This document shows, piece by piece, positions 35,089 through 43,479 of a DNA stretch of 64,000 bases. The stretch is from the NCBI GenBank assembly GCA_910586485.1, contig CAJUIA010000019.1:1-64000 (forward strand), in the 5' to 3' direction. The notes under the pieces were generated by a model. The model did no database searches. It saw only the letters and a program-made list of their open reading frames with translations, and was not told the DNA's origin. The translations under genes and the position numbers were made by a program. Origin of the DNA: an uncultured Acetatifactor sp. (GTDB lineage: Bacteria; Bacillota; Clostridia; Lachnospirales; Lachnospiraceae). How positions within the stretch are numbered: position 1 is the stretch's first letter; each line of letters begins with the position of its first letter.

Positions 35089-36231
35089 TTATACTGTCAT
35101 GAGAGCCAGTGCAAGCTCTGCCGCTCGCTCCAATTCTTTTACGTCTGCGCATTCCCTGGTCGTATGTACGTTTTCCATTGCACAGGCCAAAACTATTGCC
35201 TTGATGCCGTTCTCCTGAAGCCTGCTGCCATCGCTTCCTCCCATAGTCACAATGAACTCCGGTCTGCTGATGCCAATGCTTTTTGCCGCCTTCAAAAACC
35301 TGTCTGTGACCAGAGCATTTTCATCTGTTTTGAACGCCCTGATGTGGTCGTTCCTGCGACAGTGTGCAAGCCCTCCGGCCTTCCTTGCATTTTGTTGAAA
35401 CCTGTCCAAAATCCTTTCCACCTCATCCGACGCCTTTTGATGGTTCAGGCTTCTCACTTCCCCTGTGATCTTAATGTTTTCGGGGACTATGTTTTTTCCA
35501 GTCCCTCCGGCAATGGTCCCGAAATTGACCGTAGTCTCTTCATCTATGTGACCGGTCTTAAAATCCACCAGAGTTTCCACCGCAATGTTTAGAGCATTGA
35601 TCCCTTCCTCCGGAACGAAGCCTGCGTGGGCTCCCTTTCCCTCAATGCCGATTTCAAATGAAATAATGGTCGGCGCCGCTATGGCAGCCCGCCCTACCGG
35701 CCCGTTCAGATCAAAAACATACGCACTCCTGGATTTTAAAATACGATAATCAAAGTATCTTGATCCCTCGCAAAATGGCTCCTCTGCAACAGTAAAAAGG
35801 ATTTCTATGTCAGGATGCTTCAGGTTTCCTTCTTTCAGCCTCTCCAGTCCCTCAAGAATGGAAATAATTCCTGATATGTCATCTGCCCCAAGCACAGTAT
35901 TCCCTTCTGATATAATTTTTCCCTCTTCCGTTACATACGCCTTTTTTCCGTTTCCGGGAGACACCGTATCCAGATGAGCCGAAAACAAAATCGGTTCTCC
36001 CTCTCTGTTCCCCGGCAGGAAACCGTATATGTTAGGAAAGCTGTCGGGATGAGCCTCCAGGTACTTTTCATCCGTTGTATCCGTTCTGACTTCGGCTCCC
36101 GCTGAAACCAGCCTGCCAATGACATACTCAGCTATCTCTCTTTCATGGAAAGATTCGCTGTCAAAACGTGAAAGCTTTATGAAATTTTCCACGATTCTAT
36201 TTGATTCTGTGCCTGATCCTGTGCCACCCAT
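35089..36231 (-). CDS. M20-family metallopeptidase, PepT-like
   Basis: The 380 residues carry the M20 zinc sites: FSAHLDTVSPG, VLGADDISGI, VAEEPFCEGSRYFDY with the catalytic Glu, and the late His in ENVHTTRECADV; the dimer domain contains KGAHAGFVPEEGINAL. M20 enzymes remove amino-terminal residues or N-acyl groups. As first gene of the sulfur operon it may hydrolyse a Cys-containing peptide or an N-acetyl-cysteine conjugate; the latter would pair with the operon's GNAT, as in S-(2-succino)cysteine breakdown in Bacillus subtilis. It starts about 65 bases after the promoter -10 box. Confidence 0.9.
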   Translation of the reverse strand: MGGTGSGTESNRIVENFIKLSRFDSESFHEREIAEYVIGRLVSAGAEVRTDTTDEKYLEAHPDSFPNIYGFLPGNREGEPILFSAHLDTVSPGNGKKAYVTEEGKIISEGNTVLGADDISGIISILEGLERLKEGNLKHPDIEILFTVAEEPFCEGSRYFDYRILKSRSAYVFDLNGPVGRAAIAAPTIISFEIGIEGKGAHAGFVPEEGINALNIAVETLVDFKTGHIDEETTVNFGTIAGGTGKNIVPENIKITGEVRSLNHQKASDEVERILDRFQQNARKAGGLAHCRRNDHIRAFKTDENALVTDRFLKAAKSIGISRPEFIVTMGGSDGSRLQENGIKAIVLACAMENVHTTRECADVKELERAAELALALMTV

Positions 36232-36259
36232 TCCTACATCTTCTTTCCTTTAATCTATA

Positions 36260-36278
36260 ACCTATTATTTTTATAGGT
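36260..36278. promoter_or_regulatory. Inverted repeat downstream of the sulfur-operon promoter
   Basis: ACCTAT and ATAGGT are separated by seven A/T bases, in the transcribed leader between the -10 box and the M20 gene. The half-site ACC/GGT resembles the TACCAT/ATGGTA repeat in the Rrf2 promoter at 38827-38842, so one regulator may see both. The similarity is short. Confidence 0.4.
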
Positions 36279-36295
36279 ATTATATGTTTTAGACA

Positions 36296-36324
36296 ATTAT
36301 AGTGCCTTACAATATACCTGTCAA
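36296..36324 (-). promoter_or_regulatory. Perfect consensus promoter of the ten-gene sulfur operon
   Basis: Leftward TTGACA (36319-36324), 17-base spacer, TATAAT (36296-36301): both boxes match the sigma-A consensus exactly. It drives the M20 gene and, with no clear terminator until nifU, the whole run to 26733. Confidence 0.88.
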
Positions 36325-36378
36325 TCGTTTTTTCTTTTTACGCTTTTTGTTTTGCTTATAGCCTCCTATAATCCGAGG

Positions 36379-37587
36379 TTATAACTGCTCTATTTCTGCC
36401 TCTTCATTCTGGATTGCCCTTTTTAGCTGTTCCAGCGCTTTTTCCAAAATTACCCTTGGACAGGCAACATTAAATCTCTCAAACCCCTCCCCTGCTTTTC
36501 CAAATATGCTGCCGGAATCCAGCCACAAGTTCGCCTTTTTTACAATCAGCCTTTCCAATTCCAGCCCAGATAACCCAAGACCTCTGAAATCCACCCAGAC
36601 CAGGTAAGTTCCCTCCGGCTCTGTCGTGATAAGCTGCGGCAGCTCTTTTTCCAGATACGACTTCATAAACCGGATATTGCCTGCCACATATTCCATCATC
36701 GCCTCATACCAGTCGTCCCCATAACGGTACGCTGCTTCACATGCCGCTAGCCCTAAAGTGTTTAACTGGCTGTATCCCGCTGCCGCGATCTGCTTTTTGA
36801 ACTGCCTGCAGAGCTCCTTGTCGGGAATAAAAATATTGGATACCTGCAGCCCTGCAAGATTAAATGTCTTTGCCGGGGATGTACAGGTGACGGATATGCT
36901 TTCAAACTCCTTCTTCAAACCAGCAAAAGCGATATGCTTCCTTTTTCCCCATACAAAATCCTGATGGATCTCATCGCTCACAACAACGACATGATGCTTC
37001 AGGCATATTTCCCCTATCTTCAACAGCTCTTCCTCTGTCCACACCCTGCCTACCGGATTGTGGGGACTGCACAGCAGAAAAAGTGTTGTATTCTCCTCCG
37101 CAGCCTTTCTTTCAAAATCCTCAAAATCAATATGGTACTTCCCATCCTGCCCAAGGATCAAATCACTGCTGACTACTTTCCTATCGTTATCTTCTATGAC
37201 CTCCGTAAACGGGTAATAAACCGGCTGCTGGAGCAGCACTCCGCCACCCGCTTTCGTGTATGCCTTTACTGCCATAGCCAGCGCAAATACCACGCCCGGC
37301 GTTTTTACAAGCCATTCCTCTTTGATCTCCCAGCCATGCCTCCTGCACATCCAGCCTGCAACAGCATCAAAATAGCTGCCGCCGCTTTCAGTATAACCAA
37401 AGATTCCATGCTCTGTCCTTTTATGGATGGCGTCAAGTATCTTTTCCGATGTTGTAAAATCCATATCCGCCACCCAAAGGGGCAGGACATTCTCCGGCCT
37501 TCCCCGCCTTGAAGCAAAGTCATATTTCAGGCAGTCAGTGCCCTTTCTTTCTACCAATGTATCAAAATCATATTTTTCTTCCCGCAT
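36379..37587 (-). CDS. MalY/PatB-type PLP C-S lyase
   Basis: The 402-residue fold-type I aminotransferase family protein opens YDFDTLVERKGTDCLKYDF and has LPLWVADMDF, typical of MalY/PatB. Other motifs are SPHNPVGRVWTEEEL, VVVSDEIHQDFVW, the PLP lysine in CTSPAKTFNLAGLQVSNIF, and FERFNVACPR. These enzymes split cystathionine or other cysteine S-conjugates to a thiol, pyruvate and ammonia. The start at 37587 follows GAGGG and overlaps the end of the upstream trans-sulfuration gene by nine codons' worth of shared end sequence or less. Together they form a two-gene unit. Confidence 0.92.
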   Translation of the reverse strand: MREEKYDFDTLVERKGTDCLKYDFASRRGRPENVLPLWVADMDFTTSEKILDAIHKRTEHGIFGYTESGGSYFDAVAGWMCRRHGWEIKEEWLVKTPGVVFALAMAVKAYTKAGGGVLLQQPVYYPFTEVIEDNDRKVVSSDLILGQDGKYHIDFEDFERKAAEENTTLFLLCSPHNPVGRVWTEEELLKIGEICLKHHVVVVSDEIHQDFVWGKRKHIAFAGLKKEFESISVTCTSPAKTFNLAGLQVSNIFIPDKELCRQFKKQIAAAGYSQLNTLGLAACEAAYRYGDDWYEAMMEYVAGNIRFMKSYLEKELPQLITTEPEGTYLVWVDFRGLGLSGLELERLIVKKANLWLDSGSIFGKAGEGFERFNVACPRVILEKALEQLKRAIQNEEAEIEQL

Positions 37588-37600
37588 GCCAATACCCTCT

Positions 37601-38752
37601 TTATACAAACGAACTGATTGCCTGCCTTAGATCCGCGATCAGATCATTCTTATCTTCAATACCTGCAGAAAGCCTCAGTATCCGGTCCGTAAGCCCATTT
37701 TTTATCCGTACCTCTTCCGGCACATCCGCATGGGTCTGTGTCACCGGATAGGTGAGAAGTGTTTCCGTCCCGCCCAGGCTCTCAGCAAAAGGGATCAATT
37801 TGGTAGACTTTAGAATATGAAGCGCCAGCTCCCTGCTCTCCACTTCAAACGTCAGCATACTGCCAAACCCGCTCGCCTGGGCCTTACATACTTCATGCCC
37901 TTTGCTGCCCGGTATCCCCGGATAGTAGACTTTTTTCACTCTCGGCTCGCTTAATAGATATTCCACCAGAGCCTTTGCATTCTCCTGCGCTTTTTCCATA
38001 CGGATCGGCAATGTTTTTATCCCCCTGATGATCAGCCAGCTGTCAAAAGGTGAGAGTCCCGAACCCACCGTCTTTATGAGAAACCTGAGTTTATCCGATA
38101 TTTGCCGGGAATTGGTCACAATAAATCCTGCAAGCGTATCATTATGCCCGCCCAGGAATTTTGTGCCGCTGTGGATTACAATATCCGCACCAAGTTCAAG
38201 CGGTTTTTGGAAATAAGGGGACATAAACGTATTGTCCACGATCAAAAGAATATCCTGTGCTTTTGCAATTTTTGAGACCTTACGTATATCCACCACATTC
38301 ATCATGGGGTTTGTCGGCGTTTCAATGAAAATAGCTTTTGTATTCTCCTGTATGTAATCCTCCAGCTTTTCTGTGGAGCAATCTATATGGCTGAATAAAA
38401 TGCCATTCTTCTTATTCACATGATCAAACAGACGCCTGCTGCCGCCATACAGATCTGCATCCGTAATCAGATGATCCCCCGGCCGGAACAGTTCCATCAT
38501 TGCAGTGATTGCCGCCATTCCCGTAGAAAATGCCAGGGCGTCGATCCCGCCCTCAAGGGAAGCTACTATTTTTTCAGCCTGCTGTCTTGTGGGATTCTGC
38601 AGCCTGCTGTAATCAAACCCTGTACTTTTTCCTACTTCCGGGTGTGCATAGGTTGCCGTCTGATAAATAGGGAAACTGATTGCCCCTGTTTTATCCTTGT
38701 CATAATCTTTTCCATTTCCATAAATACATTTTGTCGCAAAACCATAATCCAT
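37601..38752 (-). CDS. Trans-sulfuration PLP enzyme (cystathionine gamma-synthase/lyase family)
   Basis: The 383 residues match the Cys/Met metabolism PLP family: YGNGKDYDKDKTGAISFPIYQTATYAH, YSRLQNPTRQQAEKIVASLEGG, VDNTFMSPYFQKPLELGADIVIHSGTKFLGGHND with the PLP lysine, and SLGGTETLLTYPVTQTHADVP. Related enzymes are MetI, MetB, MetC and MccB; the sequence does not separate them. With the downstream MalY-like lyase it would cover cysteine-methionine exchange. The start follows GGGAG. Its promoter region is shared with the divergent Rrf2 regulator. Confidence 0.9.
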   Translation of the reverse strand: MDYGFATKCIYGNGKDYDKDKTGAISFPIYQTATYAHPEVGKSTGFDYSRLQNPTRQQAEKIVASLEGGIDALAFSTGMAAITAMMELFRPGDHLITDADLYGGSRRLFDHVNKKNGILFSHIDCSTEKLEDYIQENTKAIFIETPTNPMMNVVDIRKVSKIAKAQDILLIVDNTFMSPYFQKPLELGADIVIHSGTKFLGGHNDTLAGFIVTNSRQISDKLRFLIKTVGSGLSPFDSWLIIRGIKTLPIRMEKAQENAKALVEYLLSEPRVKKVYYPGIPGSKGHEVCKAQASGFGSMLTFEVESRELALHILKSTKLIPFAESLGGTETLLTYPVTQTHADVPEEVRIKNGLTDRILRLSAGIEDKNDLIADLRQAISSFV

Positions 38753-38817
38753 TGCTTTTCTCCCTTTCTTTGTTCAAATGAATTCCTATGAGCATTTGGT
38801 TTTTCTTTTCCTTTTTC

Positions 38818-38846
38818 TTGATTACCTACCATTCCTATGGTAAGAT
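38818..38846 (+). promoter_or_regulatory. Promoter of the Rrf2 regulator gene
   Basis: TTGATT (38818-38823), 17-base spacer, TAAGAT (38841-38846). An inverted repeat fills the spacer. A weaker leftward promoter for the PLP genes (TTGAGG and TATCTT, 16 bases apart) overlaps this region. Confidence 0.5.
38827..38842. promoter_or_regulatory. Probable Rrf2 operator between divergent promoters
   Basis: TACCAT, four bases, ATGGTA: a perfect 6-bp inverted repeat lying between the -35 and -10 boxes of the regulator's own promoter and within the leftward promoter region of the PLP genes. A dimeric Rrf2 protein bound here would block both. Confidence 0.5.
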
Positions 38847-38870
38847 AAGCCTTAGCACCCGTTCCTCAAT

Positions 38871-38886
38871 CTGTCTGAACAGACAG
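38871..38886. promoter_or_regulatory. 16-bp palindrome in the Rrf2 leader
   Basis: CTGTCTGAACAGACAG is a perfect palindrome 39 bases before the Rrf2 start codon. It could be a second operator or an mRNA hairpin; a second weak stem (GGTTT...AAACC) follows at 38887-38905. Confidence 0.45.
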
Positions 38887-38924
38887 GTTTTGAAAAATCA
38901 AACCATATCCCGGAGGTAATCACT

Positions 38925-39356
38925 TTGAAAATTTCCACTCGCGGAAGGTACGCTTTTCGTATGATGATAGATTTAGCGCAGCACTACAACGAAGGTTTTA
39001 TTGCCCTCAAAGATATATCTGCAAGACAGAATATTTCCAAAAAGTACCTGGAACAGATCATTCCGTTTTTCAACCGCAGTAATCTGCTCTTCGCTAATAA
39101 AGGGCACATGGGCGGCTATCAGTTGGCAAAACACCCCGAAAAAATTACTGTCAGGGAAATCCTCGAAATCGCAGAAGGCAGCCTGGCCCCTGTCAGCTGT
39201 ATGGACAATGTTCCCAATTTTTGTGAAAATGCAGATCGTTGTTTCACTCTGCCCGTCTACCAGGGCCTATATAAAGTCATCCTTGACTACCTGGACAGCA
39301 TCACACTTTCTGATGTTATCAGCAACAAAAAAGACAACTGTGAATACTATATCTAA
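38925..39356 (+). CDS. Rrf2-family regulator with IscR-like cysteines
   Basis: The 143 residues start KISTRGRYAFRMMIDLAQH, the Rrf2 winged-helix opening, with recognition region ISKKYLEQIIPFF and wing KGHMGGYQLAKHPEKITVREILE. Cys92, Cys100 and Cys106 sit in SCMDNVPNFCENADRC, close to the 92/98/104 spacing that holds the [2Fe-2S] cluster of E. coli IscR, although the first gap is two residues longer. CymR of Bacillus, the cysteine-synthase-binding relative, lacks this trio. A GGAGGT lies upstream of the ATG. Regulation of the sulfur/Fe-S genes by cluster status is the natural inference. Confidence 0.9.
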   Translation: MKISTRGRYAFRMMIDLAQHYNEGFIALKDISARQNISKKYLEQIIPFFNRSNLLFANKGHMGGYQLAKHPEKITVREILEIAEGSLAPVSCMDNVPNFCENADRCFTLPVYQGLYKVILDYLDSITLSDVISNKKDNCEYYI

Positions 39357-40273
39357 ACTGATTCCTTTATTGTCTGGTTTTCATATCTCTTTAATATCTG
39401 CACATATTCCTTCCCTATGATGCTTAAGGGCATGTTCTTTCTTTTGGTATATCCGATTGTCATATAATCAGATGTGTCAAAAGGAACAGAAACAAAATTC
39501 CCCCCGTTCAAATCTCCGCAGATAATACCGGAACACAGAGTATACCCATTCAGCCCCACCATAAGGTTCAGCATTGTTGCCCTGTCATTCGCCTTGATAA
39601 TCTGCTTGTAATCCAGCGTACTAAGTACTTCCTCTGCAAAATAAAAAGCATTCTTATCTCCCTGTTCAAAAGACAGGCATGGGTAAGGCTCCAATTCCGC
39701 AAAACTTATTTTTGCCCTGGCCGCCAAAGGATGCTTTCTGGAAAGATATACAGAAATGCCGCAGTCAAACAATGGAACGAATTCCAGCCCATTCTCTGAA
39801 ATAATCTTGTTTAACACCTTCCTGTTAAAATCACTCAGATACAATACCCCGATTTCGCTGCGGCTGTTCCTGACATTCTCTATTACTTCAAAAGTCTTTG
39901 TCTCATATACTGCCAGTTCAAATTCATTCATGGAAAACTTCTTTCCAAGCTCTATAAACGCTTCAACTGCAAAAGAATAATGCTGCATGGACACGGAAAA
40001 TTTCTTCTTCCGGCTCTTATCCTCTGTATAGCGTTCATTGATCATTTGATTGATCTGAACCATCTGCCTTGCATAACTTAAAAATTCCTCACCTTCTGTC
40101 GTTACCACAATGCCTTTATTGGAACGGGAAAATATCTGCGTATGGATCTCCTCTTCCAAATCCCGGATTGCGCTGGATAAAGCAGGCTGGGAAACAAACA
40201 ACTCGGCCGACGCCCTGTTCATGGACTTTTTTTCTGCGACTGTTACTACATATACCAACTGTGATAAAGTCAT
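39353..40273 (-). CDS. LysR-family transcriptional regulator
   Basis: The 306 residues start MTLSQLVYVVTVAEKKSMNRASAELFVSQPALSSAIRDLEEEI, a LysR helix-turn-helix, followed by a two-lobed effector domain. The ATG at 40273 follows GGAGGTG. It converges with the Rrf2 gene with a four-base overlap. In Bacillus subtilis, LysR regulators (YtlI, YwfK/CysL) control organosulfur operons with O-acetylserine or sulfide signals, so control of the adjacent sulfur operon is plausible but not shown. Confidence 0.9.
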   Translation of the reverse strand: MTLSQLVYVVTVAEKKSMNRASAELFVSQPALSSAIRDLEEEIHTQIFSRSNKGIVVTTEGEEFLSYARQMVQINQMINERYTEDKSRKKKFSVSMQHYSFAVEAFIELGKKFSMNEFELAVYETKTFEVIENVRNSRSEIGVLYLSDFNRKVLNKIISENGLEFVPLFDCGISVYLSRKHPLAARAKISFAELEPYPCLSFEQGDKNAFYFAEEVLSTLDYKQIIKANDRATMLNLMVGLNGYTLCSGIICGDLNGGNFVSVPFDTSDYMTIGYTKRKNMPLSIIGKEYVQILKRYENQTIKESV

Positions 40274-40291
40274 ACCTTCACCTCCATCCAT

Positions 40292-40586
40292 TTAGTATGT
40301 CTATCATTTTAGTAGGTTTAATCGGTTTATTATAGCACAAAAACCCTGATTTATAAAGTACAATATCTGTTTCATTTTCTCACCTTTTGCTTAAATTTGT
40401 AATAACACTACTATAGCCATTATTTTTTCCTTTGCATAATACCTAAATCTTTCGATTTGTTATAAGTAAAATTTATAGCTAGACATGCCGCCGGCGCCGG
40501 CACAAATAATCTATGTATACGCTTCATGGTAATCTCCCAGATGGAGGCTGTACTATAAAATATTTGGTTTTCTGTATTTTCATCTA
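40292..40586. other. Intergenic region upstream of the LysR gene
   Basis: This AT-rich gap of about 295 bases holds a leftward TATAAT (near 40330) with a weak -35, the direct repeat TACTAAA near 40300, and hairpin element copy A (40481-40515). No gene was seen on either strand. Confidence 0.5.
40481..40515 (-). repeat. Dispersed GC-rich hairpin element, copy A
   Basis: It shares 30 of 35 aligned bases with copy B (48694-48728). The core on the top strand is AGACATGCC, a GC palindrome (GCCGGCGCCGGC) and CAAATAATCTATG. It stands out from its AT-rich surroundings. On the leftward strand it lies about 210 bases upstream of the LysR start. Confidence 0.65.
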
Positions 40587-41849
40587 TTACACCCCAAACA
40601 TATCCGCAATTTCACCATTACACTCATCTATATCATAATCCGCATCAATCAAATCCTGCCCCTCTACCTTTCTCCACATACACTCATATTCCTCCAATTT
40701 TGCATAGTTCTGCATGATCCTGTAATTCATTGCCTGTATTGCCGCCCGGAACTGTCTGCTGGCATCACCGCCGAACTGATGAAGAAGCTCGTGCATATAT
40801 ACGGTCATGGCCTCTGGGAAAGCATCTTTTTCAAACAGCCTCTTCCGAAGATTGATCTCCGTGATGTGAGAAACCACCTTTAGCCCCATCCCATTCCGGG
40901 CAGCCCCCGCCAATCTCTCCGTCATGGCAAAACCCTCATTCGGTGTTCTTTCATTCGCAATTACCCTGCATTTGGGCAGCGTTTCATAACATAACAAATC
41001 AGGGAAAATATTCCCCGCCAGCATTTCCAATATCCGGATCCGCTCCTGCTGCAGCGCATCCGGTTCATATATCACATGAAAACCATCGTGCTTTTCACAC
41101 AGGCTGTAAATTGTTTCAATCCCCAAAGCAGAAAAATAACAAGGCAAAAGCTTGAGCCTTCCATGAAATTCCGACATGTGAAACCACTCCATTGCCGTCC
41201 GGTACTTATTTTTATCCCTTTTTACAGCGTAGGCATCTATATCCGCAATGTAACGATCCTTCAAATATCCATATACCTTTTGACATATTTTGCAGTCATT
41301 ACTGATCATCCGGACTATTCTTTGAATCAGCCTGCGCCAGTCCGGCCCTTCCGTCTTCTTTCCTGCTGTACGCCAGTATGGGGAAAAGTCCATGAACACT
41401 CTTCTCAACGCCTCCCCTTCCAATCGGAATACAATTTCCGCAACCGCCTCTTCTATATCACGATAGCGAAACCTCTCTCTGTCTCTGTCATCTTCTCTAT
41501 CCGGCTCATATCCATGATTACAGAAAATCAGGGGCACTCCGCGAATTTGCGCCCGCTCCTGCATGGATGCAAACACCTTCCCAAACTTACCCGCCGTATG
41601 CCGTACTCTTCTATCCCCTTTTGTAGACGCGCCGATATATTGAAGCCAATCGACATGGAACCCCTTCTTCCCTTCCAGCCGAAGCTCCTGTCTGCTTTCA
41701 TCATAATGATAGACAAATTCACGGGCAAATTTTTCTGAACCTAAGACATCATAAAAATTTTGAATATAGTCCTCCATAATGTGGCTTAAGCTCCAGCGAA
41801 CGGGATAAGTCATGACCAGATTAAGTTTTTCCCTTCCACCTCTCTTCAT
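40587..41849 (-). CDS. GHKL-derived protein with C-terminal HExxH zinc-protease motif
   Basis: With the start at 41849 (GGAGGA immediately upstream) it has 420 residues; a start at 41813 (MTYPVRW) is also possible. The N-terminal region aligns with the ATPase encoded just before it: SLSHIMEDYIQNFYDVLG keeps the N-box Asn, and QYIGASTKGDRR matches its partner's FIGGSTKTG. The ATP lid is degenerate, reading AGKFGKVFA instead of GEYGEGFK, so ATP binding is doubtful. Near the C-terminus YMHELLHQFGGD is a full HExxH zinc site. The two proteins align over their whole length, and this one keeps the protease half. The gene starts inside the end of its partner's gene, so the two are surely co-expressed. 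I do not recognise a named family. Confidence 0.8.
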   Translation of the reverse strand: MKRGGREKLNLVMTYPVRWSLSHIMEDYIQNFYDVLGSEKFAREFVYHYDESRQELRLEGKKGFHVDWLQYIGASTKGDRRVRHTAGKFGKVFASMQERAQIRGVPLIFCNHGYEPDREDDRDRERFRYRDIEEAVAEIVFRLEGEALRRVFMDFSPYWRTAGKKTEGPDWRRLIQRIVRMISNDCKICQKVYGYLKDRYIADIDAYAVKRDKNKYRTAMEWFHMSEFHGRLKLLPCYFSALGIETIYSLCEKHDGFHVIYEPDALQQERIRILEMLAGNIFPDLLCYETLPKCRVIANERTPNEGFAMTERLAGAARNGMGLKVVSHITEINLRKRLFEKDAFPEAMTVYMHELLHQFGGDASRQFRAAIQAMNYRIMQNYAKLEEYECMWRKVEGQDLIDADYDIDECNGEIADMFGV

Positions 41850-43479
41850 ATTCCTCCACCGCATCCCTGAAGCAATACAGCAGTGTGCCGACATAAGTAA
41901 GTGCCGCATTGGGCCGCTCGCTTCTCTCGGTACCATACACATGTACACATGCTCCAAGATATTTTAAAAGAACCTGCTGGAAATCTGCCTCCGCTGATAA
42001 GTCTTCCTCATCCATTACGACTTCGCTGATCTGATATTTGATATGACGTTTTTTTCTGTTACCGGAAAATACACGCACGGCCCTTGTCTCTGCATAGGGC
42101 AGAAGCCCATACTGCAGGTAGGACTGAATCTTCTTTCGCCTTCTCTCTGTGCGGATCAGGATTCCCGGTGGAGACAGTTTACTGTCCAGCCCTGAAAGAA
42201 TCAGCTTTGCACAACCCTTCAGCAGCTTCTCCCGCTCTGCTTCCGCTCCGTTCAACTTGCGATACATCACGCCCTTTTGCTCTTGATACTCCTGAAGAAC
42301 CGATGAAACCCCCAAAAGCCGAAAAACCGGGTTGATCAGCCTGCGTCTGTTTTTCCCTCTGTCCTCCTGCTCGAACCATCCCCGCGCTTCCCGCAGCAAA
42401 CGATTTCTTCCGTTATCGCCCCCTGGCCGCTCTATATATGCGAATCTCTCCGGCGGATACTCCTGTGCAAACCTTTTTACCAGCTCAGGCTCTGTAATTA
42501 TATTACGCACCAGCTGGCATACCACATAATACCATGTTCTTAAATCCGCAGGCCTGTCCCTCTCAAATACCGGAAAATCCTGCCACTTCTCCCTCATTTG
42601 TGTGAGCATCCAAAAAGATGCCTCCGGGCTTAGCCGTTCCGCTATTTTATATACTGCCCCCACAACCGCCGCCTCTGTCAAAATATCTCTGGAGCGGTCA
42701 TTATCCATATGACGCTGCTTTTCTGACAAATGGATCACTATGGGAAAGGGCAGGCGGCCGCGGGCAATATACTTATAATAAAATACTCCTTGTATATCGG
42801 CATCCTCGGCGCACGGTATCCTCACAGCGGAACGGGCATACAGTTCATATCCGTCCCCCGCTTCAATTTTTTGTGCCAGCAGCCTGTTCCCCGGATAAAA
42901 AAATTCAAGCAGTATCTCCTTTACATAACGGATATTCTCATCAGAAGCAGGGATTCCGTATAGCTCCAGCGTGGTAAAGCCGTCATCCTCTCGTTTCTTC
43001 ATACGGTATCCGAACATCGGAATCTCTCGCCCATCTATTTTCTCCGCATACTCACACGGACGCAGTTCCCAGCCACCGGAGGACATCACCGCGTCTCCCC
43101 CCAGCTTTACCAGGCAGAGCAGCGCGATTTTAAAACCTTCCCCATACTCTCCGGCATATCCTTCCTTTCCCGTCTTTGTACTGCCACCGATAAAATGAAG
43201 CCATTCATACGAAAAGGAATGACCCAAAGTCCTCATTTTGATGCAAAGCTGTCTCCCTTCCTGCAGACCGTGCCCACAAATTCGATCTCCTTCCACAATC
43301 TCCCATTCATACTGAAATTCATCTGCAAAATGTTCCATTCCGATACTGTCATAAAAATTCTGCACAAAGTCCCGGAGAATGCGGTGCATATTCCATCTTA
43401 CACGGTAATCCATCGCAATCCCCAGCGGAATCAGGGACGGAATATCTTTGCTGTCTTTTTCATATGTATTTATACTCAC
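41821..43479 (-). CDS. MORC/Hsp90-like GHKL ATPase, partner of the HExxH protein
   Basis: The 552-residue protein (GTG start overlapping the regulator's 3' end) has a Bergerat ATP fold: N-box ILRDFVQNFYDS with Asn41, FIGGSTKTG (98-104) and the ATP lid GEYGEGFKIALL (110-121), close to the GxxGxGFK of MORC and Hsp90. A second domain contains the basic-acidic HMDNDRSRDILTEA. The C-terminal 45 residues align without gaps to the partner's HELLH region, but read GACVH (509-513), so the first His and the Glu are gone and protease activity should be lost. Its job may be ATP-driven gating of the partner peptidase. No named family recognised. Confidence 0.82.
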   Translation of the reverse strand: MSINTYEKDSKDIPSLIPLGIAMDYRVRWNMHRILRDFVQNFYDSIGMEHFADEFQYEWEIVEGDRICGHGLQEGRQLCIKMRTLGHSFSYEWLHFIGGSTKTGKEGYAGEYGEGFKIALLCLVKLGGDAVMSSGGWELRPCEYAEKIDGREIPMFGYRMKKREDDGFTTLELYGIPASDENIRYVKEILLEFFYPGNRLLAQKIEAGDGYELYARSAVRIPCAEDADIQGVFYYKYIARGRLPFPIVIHLSEKQRHMDNDRSRDILTEAAVVGAVYKIAERLSPEASFWMLTQMREKWQDFPVFERDRPADLRTWYYVVCQLVRNIITEPELVKRFAQEYPPERFAYIERPGGDNGRNRLLREARGWFEQEDRGKNRRRLINPVFRLLGVSSVLQEYQEQKGVMYRKLNGAEAEREKLLKGCAKLILSGLDSKLSPPGILIRTERRRKKIQSYLQYGLLPYAETRAVRVFSGNRKKRHIKYQISEVVMDEEDLSAEADFQQVLLKYLGACVHVYGTERSERPNAALTYVGTLLYCFRDAVEEYEERWKGKT

